From CAWKDC01 sp964383495 (lineage in GTDB: Bacteria > Pseudomonadota > Gammaproteobacteria > JABCZS01): a DNA stretch of 64,000 nt. Below are positions 34,910 to 43,814 of this stretch, piece after piece (position 1 is the first letter of the stretch; each line of letters starts with the position of its first letter). A program made the translations under genes and the position numbers. Under the pieces are notes generated by a model that was given only the letters and a program-made list of their open reading frames with translations, was not told the origin of the DNA and did not search any database. The DNA lies in contig CAYLHG010000005.1 in NCBI GenBank assembly GCA_964383495.1, forward strand, positions 40,248-104,247. Reading direction: 5' to 3'.

Positions 34910-36115
34910 TCATTTTTTTGCGGTTTGCACTATCGGTAGATCCTGATACTGGTGCGCCTTCGTTCGTAAATATTCATTCACGCCGCCTAAGATAGCCTGA
35001 GCCACTTCTCGCTGATACGCTTTAGAGCGTAGTTTCTGCTCAGACTGGGGGTTTGAAATAAATTCGGTCTCCACCAGAATGGAAGGAATATCGGGCGATT
35101 TCAATACCATAAACCCTGCTTGTTGAACCCGGCTGCCATGTAAATCTGTTACCCGCCCAAGCCCTTTCAGCACAAAATTCCCTACTGTAAATGAAGATTC
35201 ACTGCTCACTGTTTGAGATAAATCCAATAATACTTTTGCTAATACATCGTCTTTATCGTTTAGACTTACCCCACCGACTAAATCTGCCCGATTTTCACTT
35301 TCTGCTAGCCAGCGTGCGGCCTCTGAAGTAGCGCCGCGTGAAGAAAGTGTGTACACCGAAGCGCCCTTTGCATGCGCGCGCTTAAAGGCATCCGCATGAA
35401 TGGAAATGAATAAATCTGCTTGGGCCTGCCGTGCTTTCACCATGCGCGTGCGCAATGGAATAAAATAATCCCCCGATCGTACCAATACGGGCTTCAAACC
35501 TTTTTGACGAGACATTTGTCTGTAAAGCTCTTTGGCAATTTGAAGCGCCACGTCTTTTTCGCGCGTGCCCTTAGGGCCCATTGCACCGGGGTCTTCGCCC
35601 CCATGGCCCGCATCAATCGCGACAATAAAATCTCGTTGCACAGCTCGTGGCGCGGCAGTGCTGGAAATAGGCACAGCGGCAGGCGTGGAAATGGCAGCAG
35701 GCTTGGCTGAAAGCCCTGCCCCAGCATCATTCAAATCAATCACTAAGCGATGCCCATAAGGCCCGTTCGGGTTGAGTGTGAAGCTGTCTTGCGCAACTGG
35801 CCGGCGCAAATCAAACACAATGCGTACGTGCCCATCCGCTTGGGGACTGGTGCGTATACCTTTAATGGGGGTTTGAGCCCAATCAAACCGCGGCGCTTTC
35901 ATGGTCACTTGGCTTTTCTGAATATCCAACACAAGGCGATTGGGGCTTTCTACTGTAAACGCTTTGTAGTCGATAGGGCCCGACAAATCAAATACGACGC
36001 GCGTTGTGCCAGGCTGCGGCCAAACACGCATTTCTTTAATTTGCGCTGCCCACGCCACTGCAGGCCCTAGCAAACAGAGCGCAAGTATCACATGTGCTTT
36101 TGCAAATATTCGCAT
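34910..36115 (-). CDS. amiB: N-acetylmuramoyl-L-alanine amidase (AmiB/AmiC type)
   Basis: A 401-residue periplasmic cell-separation amidase. Signal peptide MRIFAKAHVILALCLLGPAVAWAA leads into an AMIN domain (about 25–125), a Pro/Ala linker and an Amidase_3 catalytic domain (about 165–385). Zinc and catalytic residues are visible: His in AIDAGHGGEDPGA, Glu in TREKDVALQIA, His in FISIHADAF, and Glu in ILVETEFISN. There is no C-terminal LysM. Its start overlaps the tsaE end by 28 bases. Confidence 0.95.
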   Translation of the reverse strand: MRIFAKAHVILALCLLGPAVAWAAQIKEMRVWPQPGTTRVVFDLSGPIDYKAFTVESPNRLVLDIQKSQVTMKAPRFDWAQTPIKGIRTSPQADGHVRIVFDLRRPVAQDSFTLNPNGPYGHRLVIDLNDAGAGLSAKPAAISTPAAVPISSTAAPRAVQRDFIVAIDAGHGGEDPGAMGPKGTREKDVALQIAKELYRQMSRQKGLKPVLVRSGDYFIPLRTRMVKARQAQADLFISIHADAFKRAHAKGASVYTLSSRGATSEAARWLAESENRADLVGGVSLNDKDDVLAKVLLDLSQTVSSESSFTVGNFVLKGLGRVTDLHGSRVQQAGFMVLKSPDIPSILVETEFISNPQSEQKLRSKAYQREVAQAILGGVNEYLRTKAHQYQDLPIVQTAKK

Positions 36116-36549
36116 GCTTTTAATCCTTGCTCACTTCCTGGAACACACTGTGCTATACGCCCATTACCCTCAAAGCTAAAATGAATGCTAATGTCGGGCA
36201 GTGGAATATAATCTCCCCCCAACGCTGGCCATTCAAAAATACACAAATGTCTCGGGTCTAAATAATCCCGTACTCCCATATATTCAAGCGATTCCGGATC
36301 ATCCAGCCGATATAAATCAAAATGATATACCGGTTTGCGTGTTTCGGTGTAAGGCTCAACAATCGTAAAGGTAGGGCTTTTGACAAAACCTCGATGCCCC
36401 ATCCCCGCCAATAACCCCCGCACAAAAGTGGTCTTTCCGCTGCCTAAGTCTCCATTTAAGTAAAGCACAGAGATAGAATCTATCGCTTTCGATAGCGCCT
36501 CCCCCAGACACAATGTTGCGGCTTCATCTTTCAAAAAAAACTGCATCAT
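36088..36549 (-). CDS. tsaE: tRNA threonylcarbamoyladenosine biosynthesis ATPase TsaE
   Basis: A 153-residue P-loop ATPase supporting the TsaD–TsaB complex in t6A37 formation. It carries LYLNGDLGSGKTTFVRGLL (Walker A, about residue 38), VKSPTFTIVEPY, VYHFDLYRL and CIFEWPALGG. It heads the conserved run tsaE–amiB–…–purA; the upstream neighbour is a divergent unknown membrane-protein gene. Confidence 0.95.
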   Translation of the reverse strand: MMQFFLKDEAATLCLGEALSKAIDSISVLYLNGDLGSGKTTFVRGLLAGMGHRGFVKSPTFTIVEPYTETRKPVYHFDLYRLDDPESLEYMGVRDYLDPRHLCIFEWPALGGDYIPLPDISIHFSFEGNGRIAQCVPGSEQGLKACEYLQKHM

Positions 36550-36824
36550 GTTATTACCCTGATATTCTCTAAAATGCGGTGGGCCGCAATGATAACATGG
36601 CCCGCGCCTGCTGAGAAGCTGACACTGATTTCAAGAGGGTTTTAATACTTTTAAAATCAATCAGTTGAAAATCCTCTGTAATTTAGAGCATCTTCACAAG
36701 CCTTCCAGCCAGCATACCCCGTTAGTATATGCCAGTTATAGAATGCCAACAGATATAAATTTATTGATTTTAATGAGTAAGTTCGGTAATCTAGTGGATT
36801 AAATGCTTTGAGTTGGGGGTAGGT
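36550..36824. other. Intergenic region between tsaE and the unknown membrane-protein gene
   Basis: 275 bases between two divergent starts. AT-rich, with no RNA gene or clear promoter pair. A minus-strand frame of 77 codons (36657–36890) crosses it but overlaps the start of the plus-strand gene and has no supported start; it is not called. Confidence 0.5.
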
Positions 36825-38384
36825 GTGGGACAGCAGTATTGGGCTAATAATGAGGATAATAATAACAATAATACTGCCTATGCTGGCCAAACTAGCAATA
36901 ACAACAATAATAATACTGTGATAAGAAATAATGATTGGGACACACTCACTAACTTTCGCAACACATATCTTATTGTTAAAAATAATGCTTTTTTAAGACC
37001 ACTCGGAGAAGGCGAGCTTGATGGATGGTATGACGTAAGTGAGCGGGCAACAGAAGAGCGCAAGTCCAATTATATCGCCATTTGCTATGCCGAGAATAAT
37101 TACTTAGCAGCACTAGAAGACGAGCGTCGCTCCATCGGGAACAATCAATACGGCGGATATCCGACCAAAGAAGATCAAGAGAATGCTGCAGCCATTTACG
37201 CAGCCCAACGCAAACGTTTGTGGGGCAAATTCGGCGCTGAATTCTTTGCTGCAGCTTACGGTGGGTTGCTCGGCTTTGGCATGGCAGGTTTTATTTTATT
37301 GATGTTTGGTGATGTAGAGTTTCCGGAAGAAATCTCGGAAGGCGACATCTCCGGCACACACTCAATCATTTGGGGTGTGGCTTTATTAGGTTTTATCAGC
37401 GTCGCAATGATTAACAGATGGCTGGTTCGTCCTACTCTATATGATAGTTTTGTATTTGACTCACGGGAAGTGCCTCAGGCATTAAAAGCCATCTACCCAA
37501 AAAATAATAATGAAGTAGATGGTTTAAAAATAGCTACGTGGACCATCTGTGGTGTGGGTGCCAGCGTTATTGCTTTAATGACAGCGCTGGGCATTCAAGC
37601 CACAATCGATACATTTATGGGCGATGGCGATTCCGATTGGTTGCCGTGGATGGCTGTTCCCACCTTTGCAGTGATCATCGCTGTTTCCGAATTTTGCTTA
37701 ACAGTCGGCAGCTTAGAGCGCATGCTCAGAGCGGCATTCAAAGGGGATGCAAAACAATCATTCCTGCCTAACTTTACAGAATATGAAAATGCTACAGGAG
37801 CCAAGGTAACGTACGGCGTTTTTGCTGTGGCAGCATTCTTTGGCATGCTTGGCACCGCTTTGGTATGCGCCAAAACGTTGAGTGGCGGCATAGAATTAAC
37901 GTCTTTAGGCGAGGAAGACAGTTATAGCCTAGCACTCAGTATTTTGAGCATTGCTGCGTTGCTGCAACTTCCTTTTTATTTAGATCGTGCAAAAGGCGCA
38001 ATAGATGCGCTTTTTGAGAAGAGCTACTCTGCTAAAGCAGCGGTGGCGAGTTCGCCGTCCCGCCCTGTACACCAAACAGTGCTGTGGGGCTTAAATGGCT
38101 TATTCAATGCACCCTGCGCTTATTTAGGTGCGGTGAAAGCATTGGCTAAATTAGCGGGCCTTGAAAAACAAGAGCCAGGAGAAGATGAACCCTTTAGCTT
38201 GACCCATGCGTTATTTGAATATGGCCACAGCATGGAAGCCAATATTGTGTATGGTATCGGTGGACTTATTTTCCTCTGTGCCCTGGGATCTTCTATGTTG
38301 GCTAATTCTAAAAAACCGGAAAATGCGCCACGATTTGATTATCAAGGAGAGGTATCTGCTAAATCCATATCCGCAAATCTATAG
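36825..38384 (+). CDS. Unknown multi-pass membrane protein with Asn-rich N-terminus (copy 3 of 3)
   Basis: About 519 residues. No ATG exists before the membrane part; GTG at 36825 with GGGGG upstream (or TTG at 36813) is the likely start. Residues up to about 40 are Asn-rich, encoded by AAT/AAC runs. Then come a soluble helical region and about eight to ten membrane segments in hairpins with acidic loops (FGDVEFPEEISEGD, MGDGDSDWLP, SLGEEDSYS, GEDEPFS). Hairpin organisation matches the proteins at 7093–7794 and 33600–34841. Its 3' end overlaps tssG by 26 bases, tail to tail. Function is unknown; proximity to the type VI cluster may be accidental. Confidence 0.68.
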   Translation: MGQQYWANNEDNNNNNTAYAGQTSNNNNNNTVIRNNDWDTLTNFRNTYLIVKNNAFLRPLGEGELDGWYDVSERATEERKSNYIAICYAENNYLAALEDERRSIGNNQYGGYPTKEDQENAAAIYAAQRKRLWGKFGAEFFAAAYGGLLGFGMAGFILLMFGDVEFPEEISEGDISGTHSIIWGVALLGFISVAMINRWLVRPTLYDSFVFDSREVPQALKAIYPKNNNEVDGLKIATWTICGVGASVIALMTALGIQATIDTFMGDGDSDWLPWMAVPTFAVIIAVSEFCLTVGSLERMLRAAFKGDAKQSFLPNFTEYENATGAKVTYGVFAVAAFFGMLGTALVCAKTLSGGIELTSLGEEDSYSLALSILSIAALLQLPFYLDRAKGAIDALFEKSYSAKAAVASSPSRPVHQTVLWGLNGLFNAPCAYLGAVKALAKLAGLEKQEPGEDEPFSLTHALFEYGHSMEANIVYGIGGLIFLCALGSSMLANSKKPENAPRFDYQGEVSAKSISANL

Positions 38385-39198
38385 AGCATTGTCTTCTGCT
38401 TTTTCCCAAAAATGCATAATGCGACAACGCAAACCGCGTGTTTAAGACTGCCTGCGTTTCTTGCGATGCAATGATGACTCGCCAATGCAATTGATCAATG
38501 ATGCCTAAATATTTTTTCAATTGTAATAATAATATTGCCCCCTCAGTTCCCATGGGCAACCAAGCTGCTGCTTGCCTACAAGATAAAGGGCCGATCGTAA
38601 GCAAACATCTTCCTTCTTGTGATAACACACGTTTGCCCAACACTGCATTATCTGATAATTTATGTGGAAATATTGAGGTGTTAACATATTGATAACCCCA
38701 TTCACTTTCAATAATAACTGGGATGTCGCTGCATAATCGATATAATAAACAACGCAACCCTGCTTCTGTTGCAGAATATTGTAAATAGGGGCGAGCTAGC
38801 CAAGGCGTTTTCGCCTGATAAGCGAATAAATCATGATACATCGCACGATATTGTTTAAAAAAATGCAAATGATGAGATTTCCAAGCCGCATATAAGGCCC
38901 GGTAGAAAACGCGATTCAACAAAGCCATAAATTCATAAAAAGCATTATTCTTCTCATCATCCCACACACCCATGTTAAAATAATACGGCAATGGGGAAGT
39001 AGCACCTAATAACGATAAAAAATGTATTTGAATATGATTTTGAGAATTTATCGAAAAATCTGAAACAGGGAAACCTAATTTTTTTGAAGGATAAAAAGAA
39101 TGTGTGATATTTTTCCCATATTGTTCTTCACATAATCTTGCCCATTGAAAAAAATGGCAAGCTACAGCAGATTCTTTTGACCAAGCAATGGCTTCCAT
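38359..39198 (-). CDS. tssG: Type VI secretion baseplate protein TssG
   Basis: A 279-residue protein. The family is divergent, but the context and features fit: the final gene after tssF, a short N-terminal FFQWARLCEEQYG, then VSDFSINSQNHIQIHFLSLLGATSPLPYYF (the conserved G-x-x-S-P-L-P block) and a late VIASQETQAVL region. TssG with TssF, TssE and TssK forms the baseplate wedge. It overlaps tssF by 37 bases. Confidence 0.88.
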   Translation of the reverse strand: MEAIAWSKESAVACHFFQWARLCEEQYGKNITHSFYPSKKLGFPVSDFSINSQNHIQIHFLSLLGATSPLPYYFNMGVWDDEKNNAFYEFMALLNRVFYRALYAAWKSHHLHFFKQYRAMYHDLFAYQAKTPWLARPYLQYSATEAGLRCLLYRLCSDIPVIIESEWGYQYVNTSIFPHKLSDNAVLGKRVLSQEGRCLLTIGPLSCRQAAAWLPMGTEGAILLLQLKKYLGIIDQLHWRVIIASQETQAVLNTRFALSHYAFLGKSRRQCSIDLRIWI

Positions 39199-40868
39199 AC
39201 CAAAACCTCCTCATTAGGATAAGTGCGAATAGTCAACGAAATCATTTGAGTGAGAGGCGTCTGCGCTTTAAAGAAAGCACAAAGCACATCCCCAAAAAAA
39301 TAAATATCAGCAACAGAAAGAAAATGTGCATCGTGAACCTGAATATCAATATGCTGCACATGAATAAATGCACCGCGTGAAACTTGAGATTTTAAATGCC
39401 CTTCAATATTCATAATCCCGTCAATTCTTTTTTTATACTGAGGATCGTGTGCCCAATTAAGCGAGTGCAATAAAATTTTCAAATGATCGACACTTAGCAA
39501 TGTATTGACATTTAAATAAAAATAATGAATAAAAGATTTTAGCAGCGCCCTGTCTGGAGGCAGAAGCATTTTCGTTGGAAGCAAAACATTAGTGGCAGTG
39601 CATGCCCCCTCTAAAGAAGAACATGATAAAGTTAAAGTATTTTTCAATACAAAACGCTTAGGGTAAAATCCATTACAAACTAGTACATTTACCGAGACAA
39701 CCTCCGGAACCCTGCGCTCACCCAAACAACTTAAATATAATTTTTCTTTTCCATGATCAAATTGTCTTCTGGAGACAGTAAATGTATTTTCAAAGGCATT
39801 CTCCATATGATAAAGTGGGTAATAGACTGTCATTTTGCCGCTTCTTTTATCAATGCCCTCCACTTTTTGAACAGATAATAATTGATATGCTTCGCTGTTT
39901 TGCCTATCAACATGCAAGGGGTATTGATATTGTTTATGGTCATATTCAATAGGCTCGCAATCTATCGAAAACTGGTTCACGATCACAGAAGCATTCGTTA
40001 AAATTGAATTTTTATCAAGATAAAATCCTTCTGAAAATTTCTTGTTAAAATTAAATTTCACTGAAAACATGGATACATCTATTTTATCTTGAATTTTATC
40101 AAATCCATCCAAGTAAACTAAAAAATATTGCTGATGAAACGAAAAATAATCGAATATTATCTGATGAGCCATCAAACCAGAATTGCTTGCTTTTTGAATA
40201 TTTCGATATTTCTCTTGAGAGGGAAACAACATGGATAGCTCAATCGGATCATTGCCAACAATATGCAAGGTAATACTTGAGCAATGTTGTTTTAAGTAAA
40301 AATACAATTCACAAGCACGAGCATAGTCGTCTGCAAGGAAAAGCGAAAAGCGTTTCAACGAATGGATGGCTATCGCTCTCAAATCAGGATTTTCAAAAAA
40401 CAAGGTGAAGGTAGATTCATCATTATTAATTTCTGTTTTATTTACCTTGAAAGGATTCACATAAAAAGGATCTAGCGTTTCGAAACAGCACTTTATTTTT
40501 TCTTCGCCCACGGGAAGGCTATGCAATGCAGTATGAGCAGGTACATATTGCGGCGGCGCTGAGACAGATTTGAATGCAAATACAGCGATAGAATGCGAAG
40601 GCACAGCTTGCAACCATTGAGGCCACAATTGCATGATCAATTGTTCAGGTAAAACATTATTTTCTTCATCGATATGCTGATGAATTTGTGCAGCCAAATA
40701 AGTACAACCTTGTAATAAATGATCAACATTGGGATCTCTTCCCGATGGTGCTTCCAAATGTAATTGTCCCGCTTGTTCTGGGTAAGCCTCTGCAAAAGCT
40801 TTGGCTTCGGTTTGGAAACGTTGCCATTCTCTATCAAAATATATTTTTAATGTCTCAGCAGGTGACAT
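39162..40868 (-). CDS. tssF: Type VI secretion baseplate protein TssF
   Basis: A 568-residue protein of family length. The N-terminus fits TssF: FDREWQRFQTEAKAFAEAYPEQAGQL followed by DPNVDHLLQGCTYLAAQIHQ, then the MQLWPQWLQAVPSHSIAVF segment. The conserved late region RQFDHGKEKLYLSCLGERR is also present. It is the largest subunit of the TssE–F–G–K wedge that anchors the sheath. It overlaps tssE by 14 bases. Confidence 0.92.
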   Translation of the reverse strand: MSPAETLKIYFDREWQRFQTEAKAFAEAYPEQAGQLHLEAPSGRDPNVDHLLQGCTYLAAQIHQHIDEENNVLPEQLIMQLWPQWLQAVPSHSIAVFAFKSVSAPPQYVPAHTALHSLPVGEEKIKCCFETLDPFYVNPFKVNKTEINNDESTFTLFFENPDLRAIAIHSLKRFSLFLADDYARACELYFYLKQHCSSITLHIVGNDPIELSMLFPSQEKYRNIQKASNSGLMAHQIIFDYFSFHQQYFLVYLDGFDKIQDKIDVSMFSVKFNFNKKFSEGFYLDKNSILTNASVIVNQFSIDCEPIEYDHKQYQYPLHVDRQNSEAYQLLSVQKVEGIDKRSGKMTVYYPLYHMENAFENTFTVSRRQFDHGKEKLYLSCLGERRVPEVVSVNVLVCNGFYPKRFVLKNTLTLSCSSLEGACTATNVLLPTKMLLPPDRALLKSFIHYFYLNVNTLLSVDHLKILLHSLNWAHDPQYKKRIDGIMNIEGHLKSQVSRGAFIHVQHIDIQVHDAHFLSVADIYFFGDVLCAFFKAQTPLTQMISLTIRTYPNEEVLVWKPLLGQKNLL

Positions 40869-41217
40869 TGAATCTCCCTGGGATAGTACTAGAAATTTCC
40901 ATGGTTATGGTTTCATGATTTTTCAAGACAATGCACAAATCATATTTTAAAGTGGATAACGATTTTTCTACCACTGGAGATAAAATAACTTCTTCAACGC
41001 GAGGCTCATTGGATTTAATAGCGTGAGTAATCATATTTCTTAATTTTTCAAAATAATGGGATGAAATAGAATACATAAAATCAGGTAATCCTAAAGATGA
41101 AGGATAGGAAATACATCCTGCGCGTGCGTTTAAGATTATTTCAATAAAAGCACGAATGGATTCGTGCGGATGAGAAGTTTTGTTTTTTTGGAAAGATTGT
41201 AAGATGTCTGTGTACAT
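40855..41217 (-). CDS. tssE: Type VI secretion baseplate protein TssE (gp25-like)
   Basis: A 120-residue T4 gp25 homologue. It has SIRAFIEIILNARAGCISYPSSLGLPDFM, the typical region where a conserved Leu-Asn-(Ser/Thr)-Arg and GxxxxxxxxGLPD pattern starts sheath assembly, and MITHAIKSNEPRVEEVILSP. ATG at 41217 follows GGAGG. A longer frame to 41304 would overlap hcp and a hairpin and is unlikely. Confidence 0.92.
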   Translation of the reverse strand: MYTDILQSFQKNKTSHPHESIRAFIEIILNARAGCISYPSSLGLPDFMYSISSHYFEKLRNMITHAIKSNEPRVEEVILSPVVEKSLSTLKYDLCIVLKNHETITMEISSTIPGRFNVTC

Positions 41218-41237
41218 AGTCAAAAACCTCCACGCCC

Positions 41238-41255
41238 GCCGCCCCAAGAGGCGGC
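41238..41255 (-). promoter_or_regulatory. GC-rich hairpin between hcp and tssE
   Basis: GCCGCC and GGCGGC pair around a 6-base centre, just 19 bases past the hcp stop and just ahead of the tssE ribosome-binding site. No U-run follows. It probably stabilises the upstream hcp message or partly stops transcription, which would give more tube protein than baseplate protein. Confidence 0.5.
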
Positions 41256-41273
41256 AAGCATCATTTATACCGA

Positions 41274-41774
41274 TTACGCGGTCTTGGCAACGCGATCTTC
41301 CCAAGCGTCTGAATGCGTCAAATTGCCATGGGTAAAATTCGTTGTCATGCGTTTATAACGAAACTCCACTTCCTCTAAATGAGGGTAACGCTCCGAACTT
41401 GGATCTTTTATGTTGGGTAGCACTGTTTTGAAAGACGTCACCTTCACATCCTCATAGGTAATACGGTAATATTCTTGTTCAACCCCTTCGCGGCTAATAT
41501 CATAAAATCGCAAAACTACTTCTTTTAAATTGCGCCCCGTCGTCACTGCCTGAAATAAGTCCACTGAACTTCTATCAACAGATTTTTTCAAACATAACGC
41601 ATCATGACGACGCATACCCGTTAATGCTCCACTATGCTTATCTGTTGGAATCGCAATCAAATGGTTCAGTTCAATGATTTCAATGCTGCCATTGCGATCA
41701 TCAGACATCACCACACTGCCTTTAACTTGAGCACCCGATTCATCTTTTATCCACATATAAATAGGTGTTGGCAT
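41274..41774 (-). CDS. hcp: Type VI secretion tube protein Hcp (TssD)
   Basis: A 166-residue Hcp. It has the N-terminal PTPIYMWIKDESGAQVKGSV, IEIIELNHLIAIPTDKHSG, the central LYQ-like DLFQAVTTGRNLKEVVLRFY and EEVEFRYKRMTTNFTHGN. It stacks as hexameric rings inside the TssBC sheath. ATG at 41774 has a strong AAGGAGA site. It is encoded between tssC and tssE. Confidence 0.96.
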   Translation of the reverse strand: MPTPIYMWIKDESGAQVKGSVVMSDDRNGSIEIIELNHLIAIPTDKHSGALTGMRRHDALCLKKSVDRSSVDLFQAVTTGRNLKEVVLRFYDISREGVEQEYYRITYEDVKVTSFKTVLPNIKDPSSERYPHLEEVEFRYKRMTTNFTHGNLTHSDAWEDRVAKTA

Positions 41775-41785
41775 AATATCTCTCC

Positions 41786-43282
41786 TTATTTTTTGGTTGG
41801 CAATTGAGACACCAACGATAACGTGATGTCCATCCCTTCTACTTGAAAATGGGGTACAACGCTTAACTCTACGCGATAATACCCCGGGTTTTCTGGCACG
41901 TTGTGCACCATCACAGCAGCAGAAGACAAAGGGTAACGTGCAATGGCATCTGCGGAAGGATGCGTTTTTTCCGTCACCCACCGAGATAACCATTGGTTTA
42001 ACTCCGATTCTAAATGCTCCCGAGATTTTTGACTTCCAATATTTTCACGTTGCAGTACTTTTAAATAATGCGCCAACCGTGAAATTAATAATACGTAAGG
42101 TAATCTTGAGTTAATACGACTGTTTGCCTGAGCATGATCGTCATCATAAGATGCAGGCATTTGCACAGAATTTGCTGAAAAGAAACAAGCAAAATCACTG
42201 TTTTTATAATAACTCAATGGAATAAAACCTAATTCTGAAAATATAATTTCTCGTGTTTCAGGAATACTGACTTCTGTTGGAATTTTTGTCTGCATGCCTT
42301 TCCCAATATCGTATTGATGAATAGGCAGGTTTTCTACTTTTCCACCAGATTCCGGACCGCGAATATTCAACGTCCAGCCGTGCTTTTTAAAAGAACGCGC
42401 TATGTTTGCTGCAAAAGCAAAACTTCCCGCACCCCACAGATATTTTTTGTGATCATGAGACAACACTTTTTCTTGATACGCAAAATGACGCACACGAACT
42501 GTTTCTTCGCCATAAGGCAAACGCAGCAAAAACTTGGGAAGTGCCAAGCCAATGTACCTACTGTCGTCTGATTTCCTAAACCCTTGCCAGCGAATAAACT
42601 CTGCTCTTTCAAAATAACTGGATAAATCTTTAATTTTCATGACTTCTTCGAAATCAATTTTATCAAAAAATTGAGCATCCACATTCCCAATAAAAGGGCA
42701 ATGTGCGGAAGCACAAACGCGAGCCATTTCACGTAATAAAGTAATATCTTGCGGTGTTTTGTCAAAAAAATAATCGGCTACCAAAGTGCTGAATGGTTCT
42801 CCGCCCGGAGTATCATACTCTTGAGTATAAACATGATGGTATAGTCCGGAATGAGTAACATCAGGCGAATCTTCAAAATCAGACATTAAATCTTTTTTTG
42901 AAATATCTAATAACTCTACTTTCACATTGGATCGTGCATCTGCCTCCTGCACTAAATAAGCCACACTACGCCACAAAGATTCTAATGCCTGAAAATCAGG
43001 GTGATGTAAAATTTCATCTAATTGCTCACCCAAACGCTGATCTAATTGTGCCATTAATAAATCTATGACACTTTTATCAAAAACAGCTTCTTCAGGAATC
43101 GATTCTGAAGTGATACAATCTATTAAAGCACGCAATGATGCTGTTAAACGTTCGTTAGCAGGAGCATCTGCCAATAAGCTTCGTTGACTATAATTATTTA
43201 AATCAACAATACATTTTTCACGCAAAGGAGCAATATTGGCAACATCACAAAGTGATTGATATAAAGGTGTTGGTGATAACAT
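41786..43282 (-). CDS. tssC: Type VI secretion sheath large subunit TssC
   Basis: A 498-residue sheath protein. Key segments are MAQLDQRLGEQLDEILHHPDFQALESLWRS, YTQEYDTPGGEPFSTLVADYFFD, RWQGFRKSDDSRYIGLALPKFLLRLPYG and YKNSDFACFFSANSVQMP. It pairs with TssB to form the contractile sheath. The start at 43282 follows AGGGAGGA, ten bases after tssB. A longer in-frame start to 43321 overlaps tssB. Confidence 0.97.
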   Translation of the reverse strand: MLSPTPLYQSLCDVANIAPLREKCIVDLNNYSQRSLLADAPANERLTASLRALIDCITSESIPEEAVFDKSVIDLLMAQLDQRLGEQLDEILHHPDFQALESLWRSVAYLVQEADARSNVKVELLDISKKDLMSDFEDSPDVTHSGLYHHVYTQEYDTPGGEPFSTLVADYFFDKTPQDITLLREMARVCASAHCPFIGNVDAQFFDKIDFEEVMKIKDLSSYFERAEFIRWQGFRKSDDSRYIGLALPKFLLRLPYGEETVRVRHFAYQEKVLSHDHKKYLWGAGSFAFAANIARSFKKHGWTLNIRGPESGGKVENLPIHQYDIGKGMQTKIPTEVSIPETREIIFSELGFIPLSYYKNSDFACFFSANSVQMPASYDDDHAQANSRINSRLPYVLLISRLAHYLKVLQRENIGSQKSREHLESELNQWLSRWVTEKTHPSADAIARYPLSSAAVMVHNVPENPGYYRVELSVVPHFQVEGMDITLSLVSQLPTKK

Positions 43283-43292
43283 AACGTCCTCC

Positions 43293-43796
43293 CTATTGTT
43301 TCGACTGATCTTCAATAACACTGTCCATATCTTTTTTCAGTAATTTAATATTTTCTGGCGATTGCAATATATTTTTAAGCATTTCCTTAAAAGCTTGATT
43401 ATCTAACATATGCGCCCTCAAATCTTTTAATAAATTCCTGATCGCTAATAAACGTTTTAATGCTGGCACTTGTAACACGATAGATTCAGGATGAAAATCT
43501 TTTAAAGACTCAAAAACCAATTGAACAGCTATCTCTTCAGATTCGCGCCCTATTTTATTAGGCAAAATCATGTTTAATGTTGGAGCAATATCTTTTATCA
43601 CAGCATCTAAAGATTCTTTCGAAACCTCTTTTCTTTCGCGGTCTTGTAATGGTAAACAGTTTCCTCCAGCGGAAAAATCACCCGTCACTAATGTTTTATG
43701 TGGAAGAGCAACGGTTTTCGTTTTTCCATCCACTTTCAAATCAACCGATAAATTAATACGGCTTTTAGGAATTTCATTTTGAAAATTATCCATCAT
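43293..43796 (-). CDS. tssB: Type VI secretion sheath small subunit TssB
   Basis: A 167-residue protein. The N-terminal PKSRINLSVDLKVDGKTKTVALPHKTLVTGDFS fits the TssB pattern (PRVxIxYDVE…KxLPxxVLVxGDFS), followed by a charged LQDRERKEVSKESLDAVIKD and FESLKDFHPESIV. It interlocks with TssC. AGGAG precedes the double ATG. Confidence 0.95.
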   Translation of the reverse strand: MMDNFQNEIPKSRINLSVDLKVDGKTKTVALPHKTLVTGDFSAGGNCLPLQDRERKEVSKESLDAVIKDIAPTLNMILPNKIGRESEEIAVQLVFESLKDFHPESIVLQVPALKRLLAIRNLLKDLRAHMLDNQAFKEMLKNILQSPENIKLLKKDMDSVIEDQSKQ

Positions 43797-43814
43797 CTTT
43801 TATCTCCTATTCAT

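Noticed and set aside
36657..36890. 77-codon minus-strand frame with a hydrophobic start
   Set aside because: It overlaps the start of the convincing plus-strand membrane-protein gene; its hydrophobic Ile run is the antisense of the AAT/AAC repeat.
41775..41993. Upstream extension of hcp
   Set aside because: It is the antiparallel-frame overlap with the end of tssC; the standard Hcp N-terminus begins at 41774 behind AAGGAG.
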